Assembly (NCBI GenBank): GCA_964017155.1
Contig: OZ024861.1
Span: forward strand, 46,341,513 to 46,405,512
DNA length: 64,000 nucleotides
Origin: Oasisia sp. SBJ-2009
Lineage: Eukaryota; Annelida; Polychaeta; Sabellida; Siboglinidae
Direction of reading: 5' to 3'
The notes below the pieces were generated by a model. It saw only the letters and a program-made list of their open reading frames with translations, had not been told where the DNA came from and did no database searches. This document shows, piece after piece, positions 42,001 to 53,400 of this stretch (positions are counted from its first letter, which is position 1; the number at the start of each line of letters is the position of its first letter). Made by a program: the position numbers and the translations under genes.

Positions 42001-45000
42001 ACATGGATGGCAGGACATCCAATTCACCCAACCTACCCTTCTGACATGGACGACAGGTCACCCAATTGACCCAACCTACCCTTCTCATGTGGATGACAGG
42101 ACACCCAATTGACCCAACCTACCCTTCTGATGTGGATGATAGGACACCCAATTCACCCAACCTACCCTTCTGATGTGGTTGGCAGGAGGATGGAGATCTG
42201 CTCCTTAAGTGACTCCTTGAAGCCCTTGATGCCGGCGATGGACTCTCCCACGGTGTTGTAGGTGACCAGGAGGATGGCGGACACGAGGGTCAGCCACCGC
42301 GTCTTGTTGCGCAGGTCCATGAAGCGACCCTCGTCCATCAGCAGGCTCTGTGGAGGGAAGACATCAGAAACAGTCATAGCTGCATCAAGTTTCAAAGGCA
42401 ACTTATGACATTTCTGTTCCAGCAGCAATACATAGACAACAAATCAACGTATCAACCATTTTAATAGCACTTGATATTTATTCCTACTAGTTCATTTATT
42501 TTAATGCCATGAATGTACATTTTATCCGTAATCTTACTATTTTTTATCCCCCCTGATTCTATATATATTTGTTTATTATTATTATTTGATAGTTTTTATG
42601 TAATATATTACTTAATTATGTATTGCATCTATACCTTTTAGGTTTACTATCCTTATATAGAATTGTATTTTTACTCTTTAATTCAATTTACGACTATTTG
42701 TTGTTTAGCTTTCAAATTATTTAACTGAATATCGTATAATGTTTCAATTTCTCTGTAGATTTTTTATTATTATTATTATTGTACTGTAAACCACCATAGA
42801 GCACCGTGTGATTATGGCGCTATATAAATATTGTATTTTTTATTATCAGATAAATTTGTCAACTGACACAGAACTTACTGAGGGGATGTTCTTGTAGGCA
42901 TGTAATTTTGGGTGATTTCAGCCATACGCTGCTCATGTTACATCCAACGTTTAGGATGTGAATGGGTCATTATATTATTCCCACGACTGCAGCTGTACGC
43001 ACAAGGAGAGAGACCATTGTACCAACCTCGGGAAAGACTTGGTTGTCATCCCAGTCCAGCAGCTCCATGTAGGCGGTGTTGAGAATGGCCGCGGGAGTGG
43101 CGGGGGAGGAAGTGGTGGCTGATGCATTCTGGGAGGCCGCTGTCTCTGCCGCGTCTGCGTTGTACTTGAGGAAGGCCCGCTCCAGCCACGCCTTGGCAAA
43201 CTGCAGGCCGTCTATGCCGTTCTCTGTGAGGGCGGCATAGAGACGACGAAGGTGGCATAGACACAGTCACACAGTACAAGGGTGGCATAGAGACGACATA
43301 ATGGTGGCACAGACACAGTATAAGGGTGGCATAGAGACAACATAATGGTGGCATAGACACAGTACAAGGGTGGCATAGACACGACATGATGGTGGCACAA
43401 ACACAGTACAAGGGTGGCATGGAGACGACATAATGGTGGCACGGACACAGTACAAGGGTGGCATAGAGACGACATAATGGTGACATAGACACAGTACAAG
43501 GGTGGCATAGAGACAACATAATGGTGGCATAGACACAGTACAAGGGTAGCATAGATACGACATAATGGTGGCACAGACACAGTACAAGGGTGGCATAGAG
43601 ACGACATAATGGTGGCATAGACACAGTACACGGGTGGCATAGAGACAACATAATGGTGGCAAAGAGTCAAAGACACATATGTAAGCGCGACAGTGGCATA
43701 GACACGATATAAGGGGTGGAATACACTGTATAAGGGGTGGTGTCACAAGTGGTGGAATACACAGTATAAGGGGTGGTGTCATAAGTGGTGGAATACACAG
43801 CATACGGGGTGGTGTCATAAGTGGTGGAATACACAGTATAAGGGGTGGTGTCATAAGTGGTGGACTACACAGTATAAGGGGTGGTGTCATAAGTGGTGGA
43901 ATACACAGTACAAGGGGTGGTGTCACAAGCGGTGGAATACACAAAACAAGGGGTGGTGTCACAAGCGGTGGAATACACAGTATAAGGGGTGGTGTCATAA
44001 GTGGTGGAATACACAGTACAAGGGGTGGTGTCACAAGCGGTGGAATACACAGTATAAGGGGTGGTGTCATAAGTGGTGGAATACACAGTACAAGGGGTGG
44101 TGTCACAAGCGGTGGAATACACAAAACAAGGGGTGGTGTCACAAGCGGTGGAATACACAGTATAAGGGGTGGTGTCACAAGTGGTGGAATACACAGTATA
44201 AGGGGTGGTGTCACAATTGGTGGAATACACAATATAAGGGGTGGTGTCACAAGTTGTGGAATATATAGTATAAGGGGTGGTGTCATAAGTGGTGGAATAC
44301 ACAGTATAAGGGATGGTGTCACAAGTGGTGGAATACACAGTATAAGGGGTGGTGTCACACGTGGTGGAATACATAGTATAAGGGGGTGGTGTCACAATTG
44401 GTGGAATACACAGTATAAGGGGTGGTGTCACAAGTGGTGGAATACACAGTATAAGGGGTGTTGTCACAATTGGTGGAATACACAGTATAAGGGGTGTTGT
44501 CATAAGTGGCGGAACAAACACAGTGTGGTATTATAAGTGGGGAAATTATATAATTTCACATCCATGGGTACCCAGCAAACAAAGACCCATGATTTCATAT
44601 GTTCCGTAAGTGAATTCACAAGTTCAACTGGGACAATTCACGTGTTTCCGTACGTGAATTCACCAGATTCTGAGAACAAATTTGGTGTATCGACACAGGT
44701 TTACAGTTCTGACCCAGTACGACTCGTGTCAAACTCATTCAAAACTAATGACAACAGGCAGAACACGTGTATTCATGTGAATACATATGAAAACATGCAT
44801 TAGTGGAGCGGTACGAATTATGAACCAGTATGACACGTGCCAACTGGTTCAGAAATGGTTCCTTGTTTGCTGGGTAAGGTCCTGATATATGAGTGCCTGT
44901 GTGTGTGTCAGACCCACCTTCCTGGGTCTGGAGGAACTGTTTGAACTTGTTGGCCTCGTACTCGACAGACTGCTTCTGGATGTACGGGCGGATCTGCTGC

Positions 45001-48000
45001 AGGGTGAAGTTGGCCATGTCCATCTTCATGATATCCAACACACGGAATATCTCCCTGCGACATGTCACGACACAAGAGTTTCACCTGCTGAATAGGTGTG
45101 AAAGAACAGGCGCTGGAACCAATGTTTGTGGACGGGGGACATGGCATCAGAATTGTATTCAAAATAACCCCCTGCCCCGTATTGATGGGAAAGTATTGAT
45201 ACAAGAATTTGTTATGGGATTAGGGACAATATGATGTAATATCAGCGAAGGAATGGTGTAGATTATATATCGATTAAAAATCTATTCATATGTGTGGATT
45301 ATTCCGAGCATACCTGTGGATTACTTAGAACGTACCTGTGGATTACTTACAGTGTACCTATGGATTACTCACAGTGTACCTGTGGATTACTTAAAGCATA
45401 CCTGTAAATTACCTAGAGCATACCTGTGGATTAGCTAGAACATACCTGTGGATTACTTAAAGTGTACCTGTGGAATACTTACAGCATACCTATAGATTAC
45501 CTAGAGCATACCTGTAGATTAGCTAGAATGTACCTGTGGATTACTTAAAGCATGTCAGTGGATTATCAGAGCATACCTGTGGATTACTTAGCGAGTGCCT
45601 GTGGATTATTTACAGCGTACCTGTGGATTATCAGAGTGTACATGTGGATTACTTTAAAAAGGCCTGTGGATTATTTTCAGCGTACCTGTGGATTATCAGA
45701 GTGTACCTGTGGATTACTTAGAGAATGCCTGTGGATTATTTTCAGCGTACCTGTGGATTATCAGAGTGTACCTGTGGATTACTTAGAGAATGCCTGTGGA
45801 TTATTTTCAGCGCACCTGTGGATTATCAGAGTGTACCTGTGGATTACTTAGAGAATGCCTGTGGATTATTTTCAGCGCACCTGTGGATTATCAGAGTGTA
45901 CCTGTGGATTACTTAGAGAATGCCTGTGGATTATTTTCAGCGCACCTGTGGATTATCAGAGTGTACCTGTGGATTACTTAGAGAATGCCTGTGGATTATT
46001 TTCAGCGCACCTGTGGATTATCAGAGTGTACCTGTGGATTACTTAGAGAATGCCTGTGGATTATTGTCAGCGTACCTGTGGATTATCAGAGTGTACCTGT
46101 GGATTACTTAGAGCATACCTGTAGAGGGGAACAATGTCCGTCAGCTGCTTCAGCTGGGTGATCTTGTCGTCTCTCAGAGGAGCGCACAGTTGGCCCATCA
46201 ACGAGATGACAAAGTTGGCGTAGTACTGAGCAACAAACACCACTGTGTCAGGCAAACAAGCACTCATCATGCACAGCTGTAACTAATAATGTATACTGAA
46301 TTATACATCATCATACATAACAAATGCTGCAGTAGTATTACACAGAAGGCAAACTGATTTCCATAAGCCTGAATGGAATTACTAGTTTTTATAATAACAG
46401 TATTTGTTTTCAATTTACTAATATAACTCCAAACCATTAATCAAATCACTTAACCAGGTGTGATGCAAGATTGTTTTATATAAAATTGTAACACAGATAA
46501 GCTACCCTGCTGAATAAAAACATACCTTAAGAGACACTGTGCAGTTGACTAGAAGTCATATTAATATAATGTTTATAGTGTACATTCTCAGAGTCAAACG
46601 ATACAATGTTTAAGACACTTCAAGAAGCAAAATTATTTTAATAGTTAATTATAACAAGCAACTGCACCATAAACACATAATCGTCCAAAATTATTGGATA
46701 TTTCTAGTAATAATAATAATAACAATAATGACTAAATTACGCATTTATTCATAAAAACTGCTTCACAAATTTGATTTAATGAATACAAAGTGTGAGGTTT
46801 GAGGCAGTAGACGTACCATGAAGTCAAGGGTCCCGTGATCAGCTTGTTGTTCGATCAACTCCAAGTCCAACACCTCGTCCACCTGCGTCCGGATCCTCTG
46901 GTGTTGAGGAAGCAACAAGTCCACGAGGTTCTGAAGGAAATGTGTTTATCAAACATAGACTTCTAACACAGCCCCAGGACATATTCGAGATCCACGAGTT
47001 CATGGCATCCTCGCAAGCAAGGTGTCGTTGCACTACACATGGCCAATCATCTCCATAAAGCTGTCTTTTTCTCATTATTTTATTATCAATATACCATTTA
47101 TTTTAATAATCATCTTCAACTAACTTATTTATTTTACCATTTATTATGTACATGTACAGCACCTCCGAATGGATATTATCTAGATTTATGGCACTTCACT
47201 ACAGTGTACTATGGATGTGTTATGGCAGTGCCAGCCCCAGTATATATCAACTTTTGTATGTTTGCACTGACAGTTTTTCCAGATCTTACGGATTTTTTCT
47301 CATCATCTTACAGAGATGTGCTGTCATAGATTGACACCAATGTTATCATTATCATTCCTTGAGTGGATCATTTGTAATTAGACATGCGCAAAAGTTAGCT
47401 AGATAACACGAAAGATGTGATATGAACAATCTATAAAATCAGGTTAGGTATGTTTCAGTTTATGTTTCAATGAGTGATAGGTATTTTATGACTTTTTCTT
47501 TAATAACTTTGCAATACTTGAAAGTTGCACTGTTCTATTCTTCCAATAAGTTGCAAAAATACTCATTCATATTTTTAGATACAATACACCGGTACTATGA
47601 ATGAATTTGGTTAAAATGTATGGGTATAAAACTGTAGGTTCTAGAACATTGTCGGCGCTAACAACTCTGAACTATTGCAAATAACATGAGAGATAAACAA
47701 GTGAAATTCCTAGAGAAAACTGCTACGTAACTGACCTTTTTGACCTCTGACAGGAGCTGGATGGCTTGACTCAAGTCGGGAGGAGTTTCTTTCAATTTCT
47801 CCTCTAGTGAATCCCAAAATGCCTTATGCACAATCTTTGTGACTTGGCCTTCGATGCTGTAACATCACATGCATGACACATGAACTGGTGATGAATTACA
47901 TGGATGCATCTACATCACCAGTAACTATGTAACTAACTATTTATGGGCACTGAGTTTTAATTCTTAAAAGATTTGCACTATAGAGGAATTATTTATTATT

Positions 48001-49151
48001 ATTATTATTATCCTAAATGTCCATCCCCAAATGGCTTTACATATACAAGATGGTTTTCAGGATGATATATTTGAGATAGAAAAGTTCACTGCATTTTCAA
48101 ATCTAACAATACATATAAATAATTAACAATGTTATACATCAGTCATGCTTAAGTATTTATTTCAAGAATAAGTTTTGCCAGAATGCTATAAAACAGGTAT
48201 TTTACTTTTACTAATAAACACCACATGAGAGACAATTCAATTATTGGTCTTTAGTTACAATAAAATAGTTACTATACCGGTATAAGTAATTGCCAAGCTG
48301 CATATTTGTTTATATGTTATTATTAATTGAAATATCAAGAGAGTAACATTATTGTTAACAAGTAACTACCCAAATTATTACAATATAAATAAAAACAATA
48401 ACTTGTAAAACAATTATTATTTTAGTTGACCAGTGAATATAACGGTCTTTTTAAATGAACTGTCTAGATATATTTAAACTGATAAAATTATATATTTAAT
48501 ACAAATCGCACATAATAGCCAATCAAATAGTACTAAGTAACAGTAAATACTACCAGGTATTTACCTGTTTTCTGGAGGTGAATTTTTTTCGAAACGGAAG
48601 TCAGTTTCTACAGCAATTTCATGTGCAAGAGCCATATTGGCAACTCCGTTGGCCGCTTTCATGATTTCCTCAAATGACACAAACTTTGGAGGGGAAGCTG
48701 GATAAAGAGACATTATATCACACATTGTAGTAATATACTGGTGAATAAATTAGTTCAACATTGAAATTTATTAGTTATTTATAATATATGTATGTGTGTG
48801 TATGTGTGTGTGTATGTCTGTGAACTTGTTTCTTGTTATTACAATGTCAGAATATTCAACACCATGCAGTTTCCACACAATATTATCAAGCTACATCTCC
48901 TTAAACACTGAATGTATAGATTGTTCGTAATTATGATATTATCATACATGTCAATGTAAATGTACCATACCTGAAACAGCAAAGGGAAGAGGGCTGACGT
49001 TATTTCTTTTTTCATCCATTCTTTGTTGTTTTTCCCTAGGGGAATTCTTTGGAGAGTTAGACGTTGTGGCATTATCCCTTGGAGACAGTGGACGCTTATC
49101 GGGGTGTCCATTTGATTTACTGGCGTCGCTTGGCATGTCTGTTTGATCCAT
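39084..49151 (-). CDS. TCP11L1: T-complex protein 11-like protein 1 (10 coding exons)
   Basis: TCP11-family cytoplasmic protein; the molecular role of the family is poorly defined. Coding exons in transcript order (plus coordinates): 48971-49151, 48565-48697, 47736-47856, 46817-46930, 46119-46225, 44918-45054, 43027-43223, 42166-42347, 39817-39983, 39084-39298. They total 1554 nt, 517 aa; human TCP11L1 is about 509 aa from memory. Residues 1-60 are polar and Ser/Pro/Lys-rich. The TCP11 domain follows: SPPKFVSFEEIMKAANGVAN, MALAHEIAVETDFRF, IVHKAFWDSLEEKL, EVLDLELIEQQA, MGQLCAPLRDDKI, ILLVTYNTVGESI, LQGQIQSVASPDHSV. An acceptor at 49179-49180 implies an untranslated first exon. Introns 5 and 8, and the intron 6 side of exon 7, carry large minisatellites abutting the exons. 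It is divergent from DEPDC7 with 1.3 kb between start codons. Confidence 0.94.
39318..39475. repeat. AT-rich tandem repeat next to TCP11L1 exon 10
   Basis: About four units of 45-60 bp sharing AAAATGTGTAACATTATCAA start 20 bp upstream (in transcript sense) of exon 10. The units do not contain the acceptor. Confidence 0.75.
39984..40674 (-). repeat. 32-bp minisatellite containing the TCP11L1 exon 9 acceptor
   Basis: About 21 units. In transcript orientation each carries GTGAGGTGAATATTACAG|G, the same as the real acceptor GTGAGGTGAATGTTACAG|G whose AG is at 39984-39985. The array runs up to the exon and occupies the 3' end of intron 8. Variants TTACAG and GTAACATT alternate along it. Confidence 0.92.
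40906..42165 (-). repeat. 34/44-bp minisatellite containing the TCP11L1 exon 8 donor
   Basis: In transcript sense the exon ends CCAACCACATCAGAAGG|GTAGGT. The array units read CCATCCATGTCAGAAGG|GTRGGT, a copy of the last exon bases plus donor. Units next to the exon (42165-41760) are mainly about 44 bp; a 10-bp shorter 34-bp form was then amplified about 25 times distally. Since 34 is not divisible by 3 and no stop occurs, all three minus frames stay open (319, 193 and 172 codons); these are not genes. Confidence 0.92.
42480..42843 (+). repeat. AT-rich LINE 3' end
   Basis: AT-rich sequence ending TTATGGCGCTATATAAATAT next to TTATTATTATTATT. It resembles the LINE tails at 14425 and 28680. No reverse-transcriptase residues remain. 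Confidence 0.45.
43231..43672. repeat. 22/44-bp minisatellite abutting TCP11L1 exon 7
   Basis: Alternating 22-bp half-units GGTGGCATAGAGACGACATA and GGTGGCATAGACACAGTACA (plus two bases each). The array touches the exon 7 acceptor. Its core GGCATAGA is an inverted copy of the exon start (CGGCATAGACGG on the opposite strand), so the junction forms an imperfect hairpin rather than a direct copy. Confidence 0.88.
43690..44520. repeat. 36-bp minisatellite in TCP11L1 intron 6
   Basis: About 23 units of GTGGAATACACAGTATAAGG plus GGTGGTGTCACAAGTG. The period is divisible by 3, so the minus strand shows long false frames with a 12-residue period (363 and 218 codons). It follows the 22/44-bp array directly. 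Confidence 0.93.
44571..44874. mobile_element. MITE with CCCAGCAAACAA termini and TA flanks
   Basis: CCCAGCAAACAAAGACCCAT at the left and GGTTCCTTGTTTGCTGGG at the right are inverted repeats of about 12-20 bp. Each is flanked by TA, consistent with a Tc1/mariner-like TA duplication. The interior has internal inverted GTGAATTCAC-type motifs and no gene. Confidence 0.8.
45293..46118 (-). repeat. 22-bp / 65-bp higher-order minisatellite derived from the TCP11L1 exon 5 donor
   Basis: The exon ends CCTCTACAG|GTATGC. Array subunits in transcript sense read AATCCACAG|GTACACTC and variants, each with an AG|GT donor-like step. Near the exon, three 21-22-bp subunits form a 65-bp higher-order unit repeated about five times (45665-46045), one of whose subunits has lost the GT (AGGCATTC). 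Distal units are single and diverged. A 65-bp period gives staggered false 63-codon frames on the plus strand. Confidence 0.88.
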
Positions 49152-50442
49152 TGTCACTGCTAAACCCTTTGGCTATATCTAAAAAATAAACATAATTTAA
49201 GCTATCAATCTCACAGTTAGTGTGGTGATTAAAAACTTAAAAAGTGGTACTTAGTACACCTAATTAAATGTGAATGGAACTGGCTAACATGAAAATAACC
49301 TTGAAAAATAATTGTTCTTGTTTTTCCTAAATCTTTTATTTTCTTAAAAGTATGGAATTATCTTATCTTTTACCCCAAATTTTTCCTAAATCTCTCTTGT
49401 CTCTTAGCAGACACTTATAGTTCAATAGTTAGAATTAGTCTTTTGACATCAGACCCTAATGCTCTGTGTGTTTTCTTCAGATGTATCAATTTTAACTGAG
49501 TTCATGTGAATCTATGACTATGTCAAATGTTCTTGCCTAGCTGTGCACGGGCTATCTTTCAAGCATAATTAACTACTGTATGTATTGTAAGCATTTAAAT
49601 TGCTCTATCAATTTTCTTAATGTAATAAGTTTTCATCTAAAACTAAGTACGATACGGCATAATTAAGTATAGTTTAACTTTATTGTAGATTTCCAAAAAG
49701 GCAAAACACATCAGATTTTGTTTAATGTGTGTTTTAATGTATGTTATTGGTACAGACTGAGTGACTAATTATTACATCAGCAGTATTACAATGAAGAATA
49801 TTTTACGACGTAAATTGTGACATTGTCATTGATTTAGACAGCGGTTACGCATTTTCGGTTGTTGTTTTTTATGCTCGTTTTAGCTGGTTAAAAACGCGTC
49901 TTTCCTGAATACCTACCTTTCAGCAAACTGCAGTTTACAGTACTTCGTGTGGTTGGCAAGACTTTAAACAATGGTGACGGTTCCAGAAGGGTCTAGAGCA
50001 GTGAATGACAAGCAAAATGGACAATGGTCAACAGACCAAGCCAAAGCAGGCGCTTATGTTTACGGATGTAACGTCACTTGAAAAAATACAGTAATGTTTG
50101 CCCCCACAAATTATTTATTTATTTGAAATGTATTAAACAAATTCTTATAATGAACTAAGACATTTACACATCTAATTATATAACTAAGTGGTTGCTGATT
50201 TTTATTTTTTCCTCAGAACTGGACAAAATTTCTCATTTTGCCTTCTAGTGATTTGTTTAGAAACAAAGACGCGCTTTCGAATTTGCGGTAAACACGGGCG
50301 CACCTCCTTGTATGGGGCAATCGTGTCGGGTGACACCTGTGTTCAGCCATCCGCCGCGACTCTCGACCGCGGTTCATTTGAATCATGTTTGAATGCAGAA
50401 AAGAAGGTAGAAACCAAGACAACTAAGGATAGATGATCGACA
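49152..50442. promoter_or_regulatory. Divergent TCP11L1/DEPDC7 intergenic region
   Basis: 1.29 kb between the two start codons, in head-to-head orientation. It includes the TCP11L1 5' intron acceptor (49179-49180) and presumably both promoters. The section 49840-50060 and the CpG-containing stretch 50260-50450 are the likeliest 5' exon areas. No TATA box was assigned. Confidence 0.5.
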
Positions 50443-53400
50443 ATGGCGACAGGTGTGATTCGCACACCGGGTTCGTTTTCTGCCAGCTTTGATCCGTCAC
50501 CGAAACGACCATCAACATCAAAGAAGAGTAAGCACAATTAACGAAGCAGTGCGAACTCGGTCGCTGGCAGCGCAGGCAAATTCAAAGCGTTGCCCAGCGC
50601 CACGGGCGACTGTCTCAATCTTGAACTTTGTTATGCTATGACATTATAGTATAGGTATAGGCCGCATCTTGTTTTAATCTCCAAGCTCGAATGTCACCAA
50701 TGATTGCCACGGTATCATATTTGATCTGCTAACTCTTGTCCCACTTTTTTTAGTCTAGGTAGGAGAATGTTAGGGTCACCCCGAACCCCCCCCCCCCCGA
50801 AACATACCAAAACATATCGACTGTACCAAACGGCACCAACCAGACTACCAAACGGCGTGTTTATTTTTACCATGAAACTGGGACAGTTGGCAGATATACA
50901 AATCAAGAATTAGTTAAAAGGTGGTTTGTTCCAGCCTCTCAGTCTGTTGCATTTGCCGAGCTAGACTATATTATAAGTAAAATGGGTTGCAGTCATTGGC
51001 ATTATTAATAGTGCTGTGGCGTTACGATCATGGCCCTTATTCATGGCATGATTCATCATTTTCCAAAATAACAAAACTTGTGCATGTCACTGTGTACATG
51101 TTTGCTGCAACGCATAAAACAATTAAAACCTACACATTTATTATGCCTTTGGCCTATAAGTTTCTATTAAAGTTTGACACTGGAGTTTAAATTAAGACCT
51201 GTCCAACTTGACACTGTTAAATTATAGTTTGAGTTGTGTCCAGCTTCAATGGATTCACAAATATACGGTTGACCTATCTACATAAAATAAAGCAATAAGT
51301 TACCTGATTATGTGGTCATTTAAACATAAACTGATATTTTAAACCAGAAGCTTTAAGGCACTCAAAACCATGCATAAACATGAAGGAAATGTTTTTTTTA
51401 CAAATGTAACATTTTAAATCAACTTTTTATTCCTCTAACAGTGCTCATAAATCTGACTGTGAACATAAGGTAACAGTTTAAACCATAATTATAAATGTTC
51501 ATCAAGTAGCATGGTATTTACAGTTTATTTGGGTCTGAGAATAACATTTATGATTATTTTTCTGGCGGGCCTAGTCTGCCTTTTAGGTTGTCTTATAAAT
51601 GATGACAGCTGTGTGTGACAGTTAAGAATCAAGCAGTCAAGCAGATCACTACATCTCACAACAGAATATGTGTAGCCTAGATTAACAAGATTACCATTGA
51701 GAGTGGAAATCCCAGATGCTGAGAGGACAGGAGAGCTTTCATGGCTTTGGCTTATCAAGAGTCCATTATAAGTTGTGGGGAGTGGTAGTCTTGGGGTAGA
51801 GGGCCGGACTGTCAATCAAGGGGATGGTGGTTCAGTACCACCTGCTGCTATTTTGAAACTTAGGCAATTTAATTCACCCCACATTTGCCTGTGTCTTTCG
51901 GAAGAGACACTAAAAGCCGGTTGTCCTTTCTGCCTGGTGCCAGGGGAAGTAAAAGACCCTGTGCAGGGGTAAATATGTAACCTATAGTGGACACACAAAT
52001 TCTTGTTGGACTTTAAACGCCCTGCAAAAGGCCCTGTCCAGTATCTGGGAGAAAGAAAGAAAGATAAGTTATCTTGTCATTTTGAGATAAATATCTTCTG
52101 GAGATCCCACAGCAGATGTTGAATGTTGGTGCATTTATGCATCTATAGATCAATGTACTCTTTTCATTTGGAAAAAGTTAAATTCCCAACAAATCGTAAT
52201 TCTTTACACAGCACTGTTAGATAAGATATTAAAAGACTAGACAAATACTATTAACACATACTTACACTGTCACTGTAAGTAGAAAATAAAAAACAAGTAC
52301 CCATTGGCTGCTTCCTGCAATTTATACAAACCATAAACTGTGATGCCAGCCTGAGGATTAAACACAGAACATCTTTGAAGGCAAGCCTCAAACCATTGAG
52401 TTACCATATTTAATGTGTTATCATATACATATATAGCCTAACATTTCCCCATGTAAGTCATTAATAGCGTCACTGTAAAGTTGCAAGTGTTACTCATGGC
52501 TGTTTATACACACTCCATTCCTGGGACATTATCAAGAGCCTGCACCCAGTGGCACTGTCTGATACACATTAGAGAACCACATTACCATGTTTGTCACATA
52601 TATGGGATGAGCAAATCAATCTCCCACTCTGCTTATGTGTCAAAATGCCCTGTGTTTTCATGATCCCTAGATTTGGCATAGCCCTTCCTCCAGGGTGCAA
52701 GGCTGTTCACCCCTCTGACCCAATACACAGATTTGAATACACAGTTTATAGCACTTGGCCAGCAACTGGCTGGAGGCTAATTACCTGAAAGGCTGTAAAA
52801 TGCAATTATCTTCAACTAACAATATGTAGATAAGGTACTGCCTGTGTCATTGGAAGACCTGTCATTTAGTTGGCCACCCTCTGTGACTTGCTAGTGAAAG
52901 TGACCTTTTACAGCTATGTTTAGCATCTCATAAGTGATCTTTGGTCAACTGAAAATTGGCCACTGTCACTAACCAAGTAGCAGAGGGTCCATTTTCTGCA
53001 AACTGCAACAAATAATGTAATAACCATAAAAATGTCACCAATAAATTGTTACTATTTGGGCTTTATATAAGTAGCCTATATATATATAGAAAAGAGTTTT
53101 TAAAGATAATATATTTTATTTAATATAGCGCCACATGAAATTTCAAATTGTTCATGGCGCTTTACATACATTAAAATACAAATACACACCAGAAGAAAAG
53201 ACATAAATATACTAGTAACATATATAAACAATAAAAAAAATTAATATCAATATAAAAATAATAACACAAATTATTAAAGCTGACTAAATGTATATATAGA
53301 TGTATAATAAATATATAAATAGGTTAAATAAAATATAGATAAAAGTAAATAAACATTAAACTAAGCCGCAAGAACAGTCAGAGAGAAATGAGTTTTTAGG

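Noticed and set aside
43267..44521. Minus-strand 363- and 218-codon frames with 12-residue repeats
   Set aside because: Produced by the 36-bp and 22/44-bp arrays in TCP11L1 intron 6; no start context, domain or conserved sequence.
39984..46118. Regularly spaced direct repeats resembling a CRISPR array
   Set aside because: Units are contiguous with no unique spacers, in introns of a eukaryotic gene; no cas genes.
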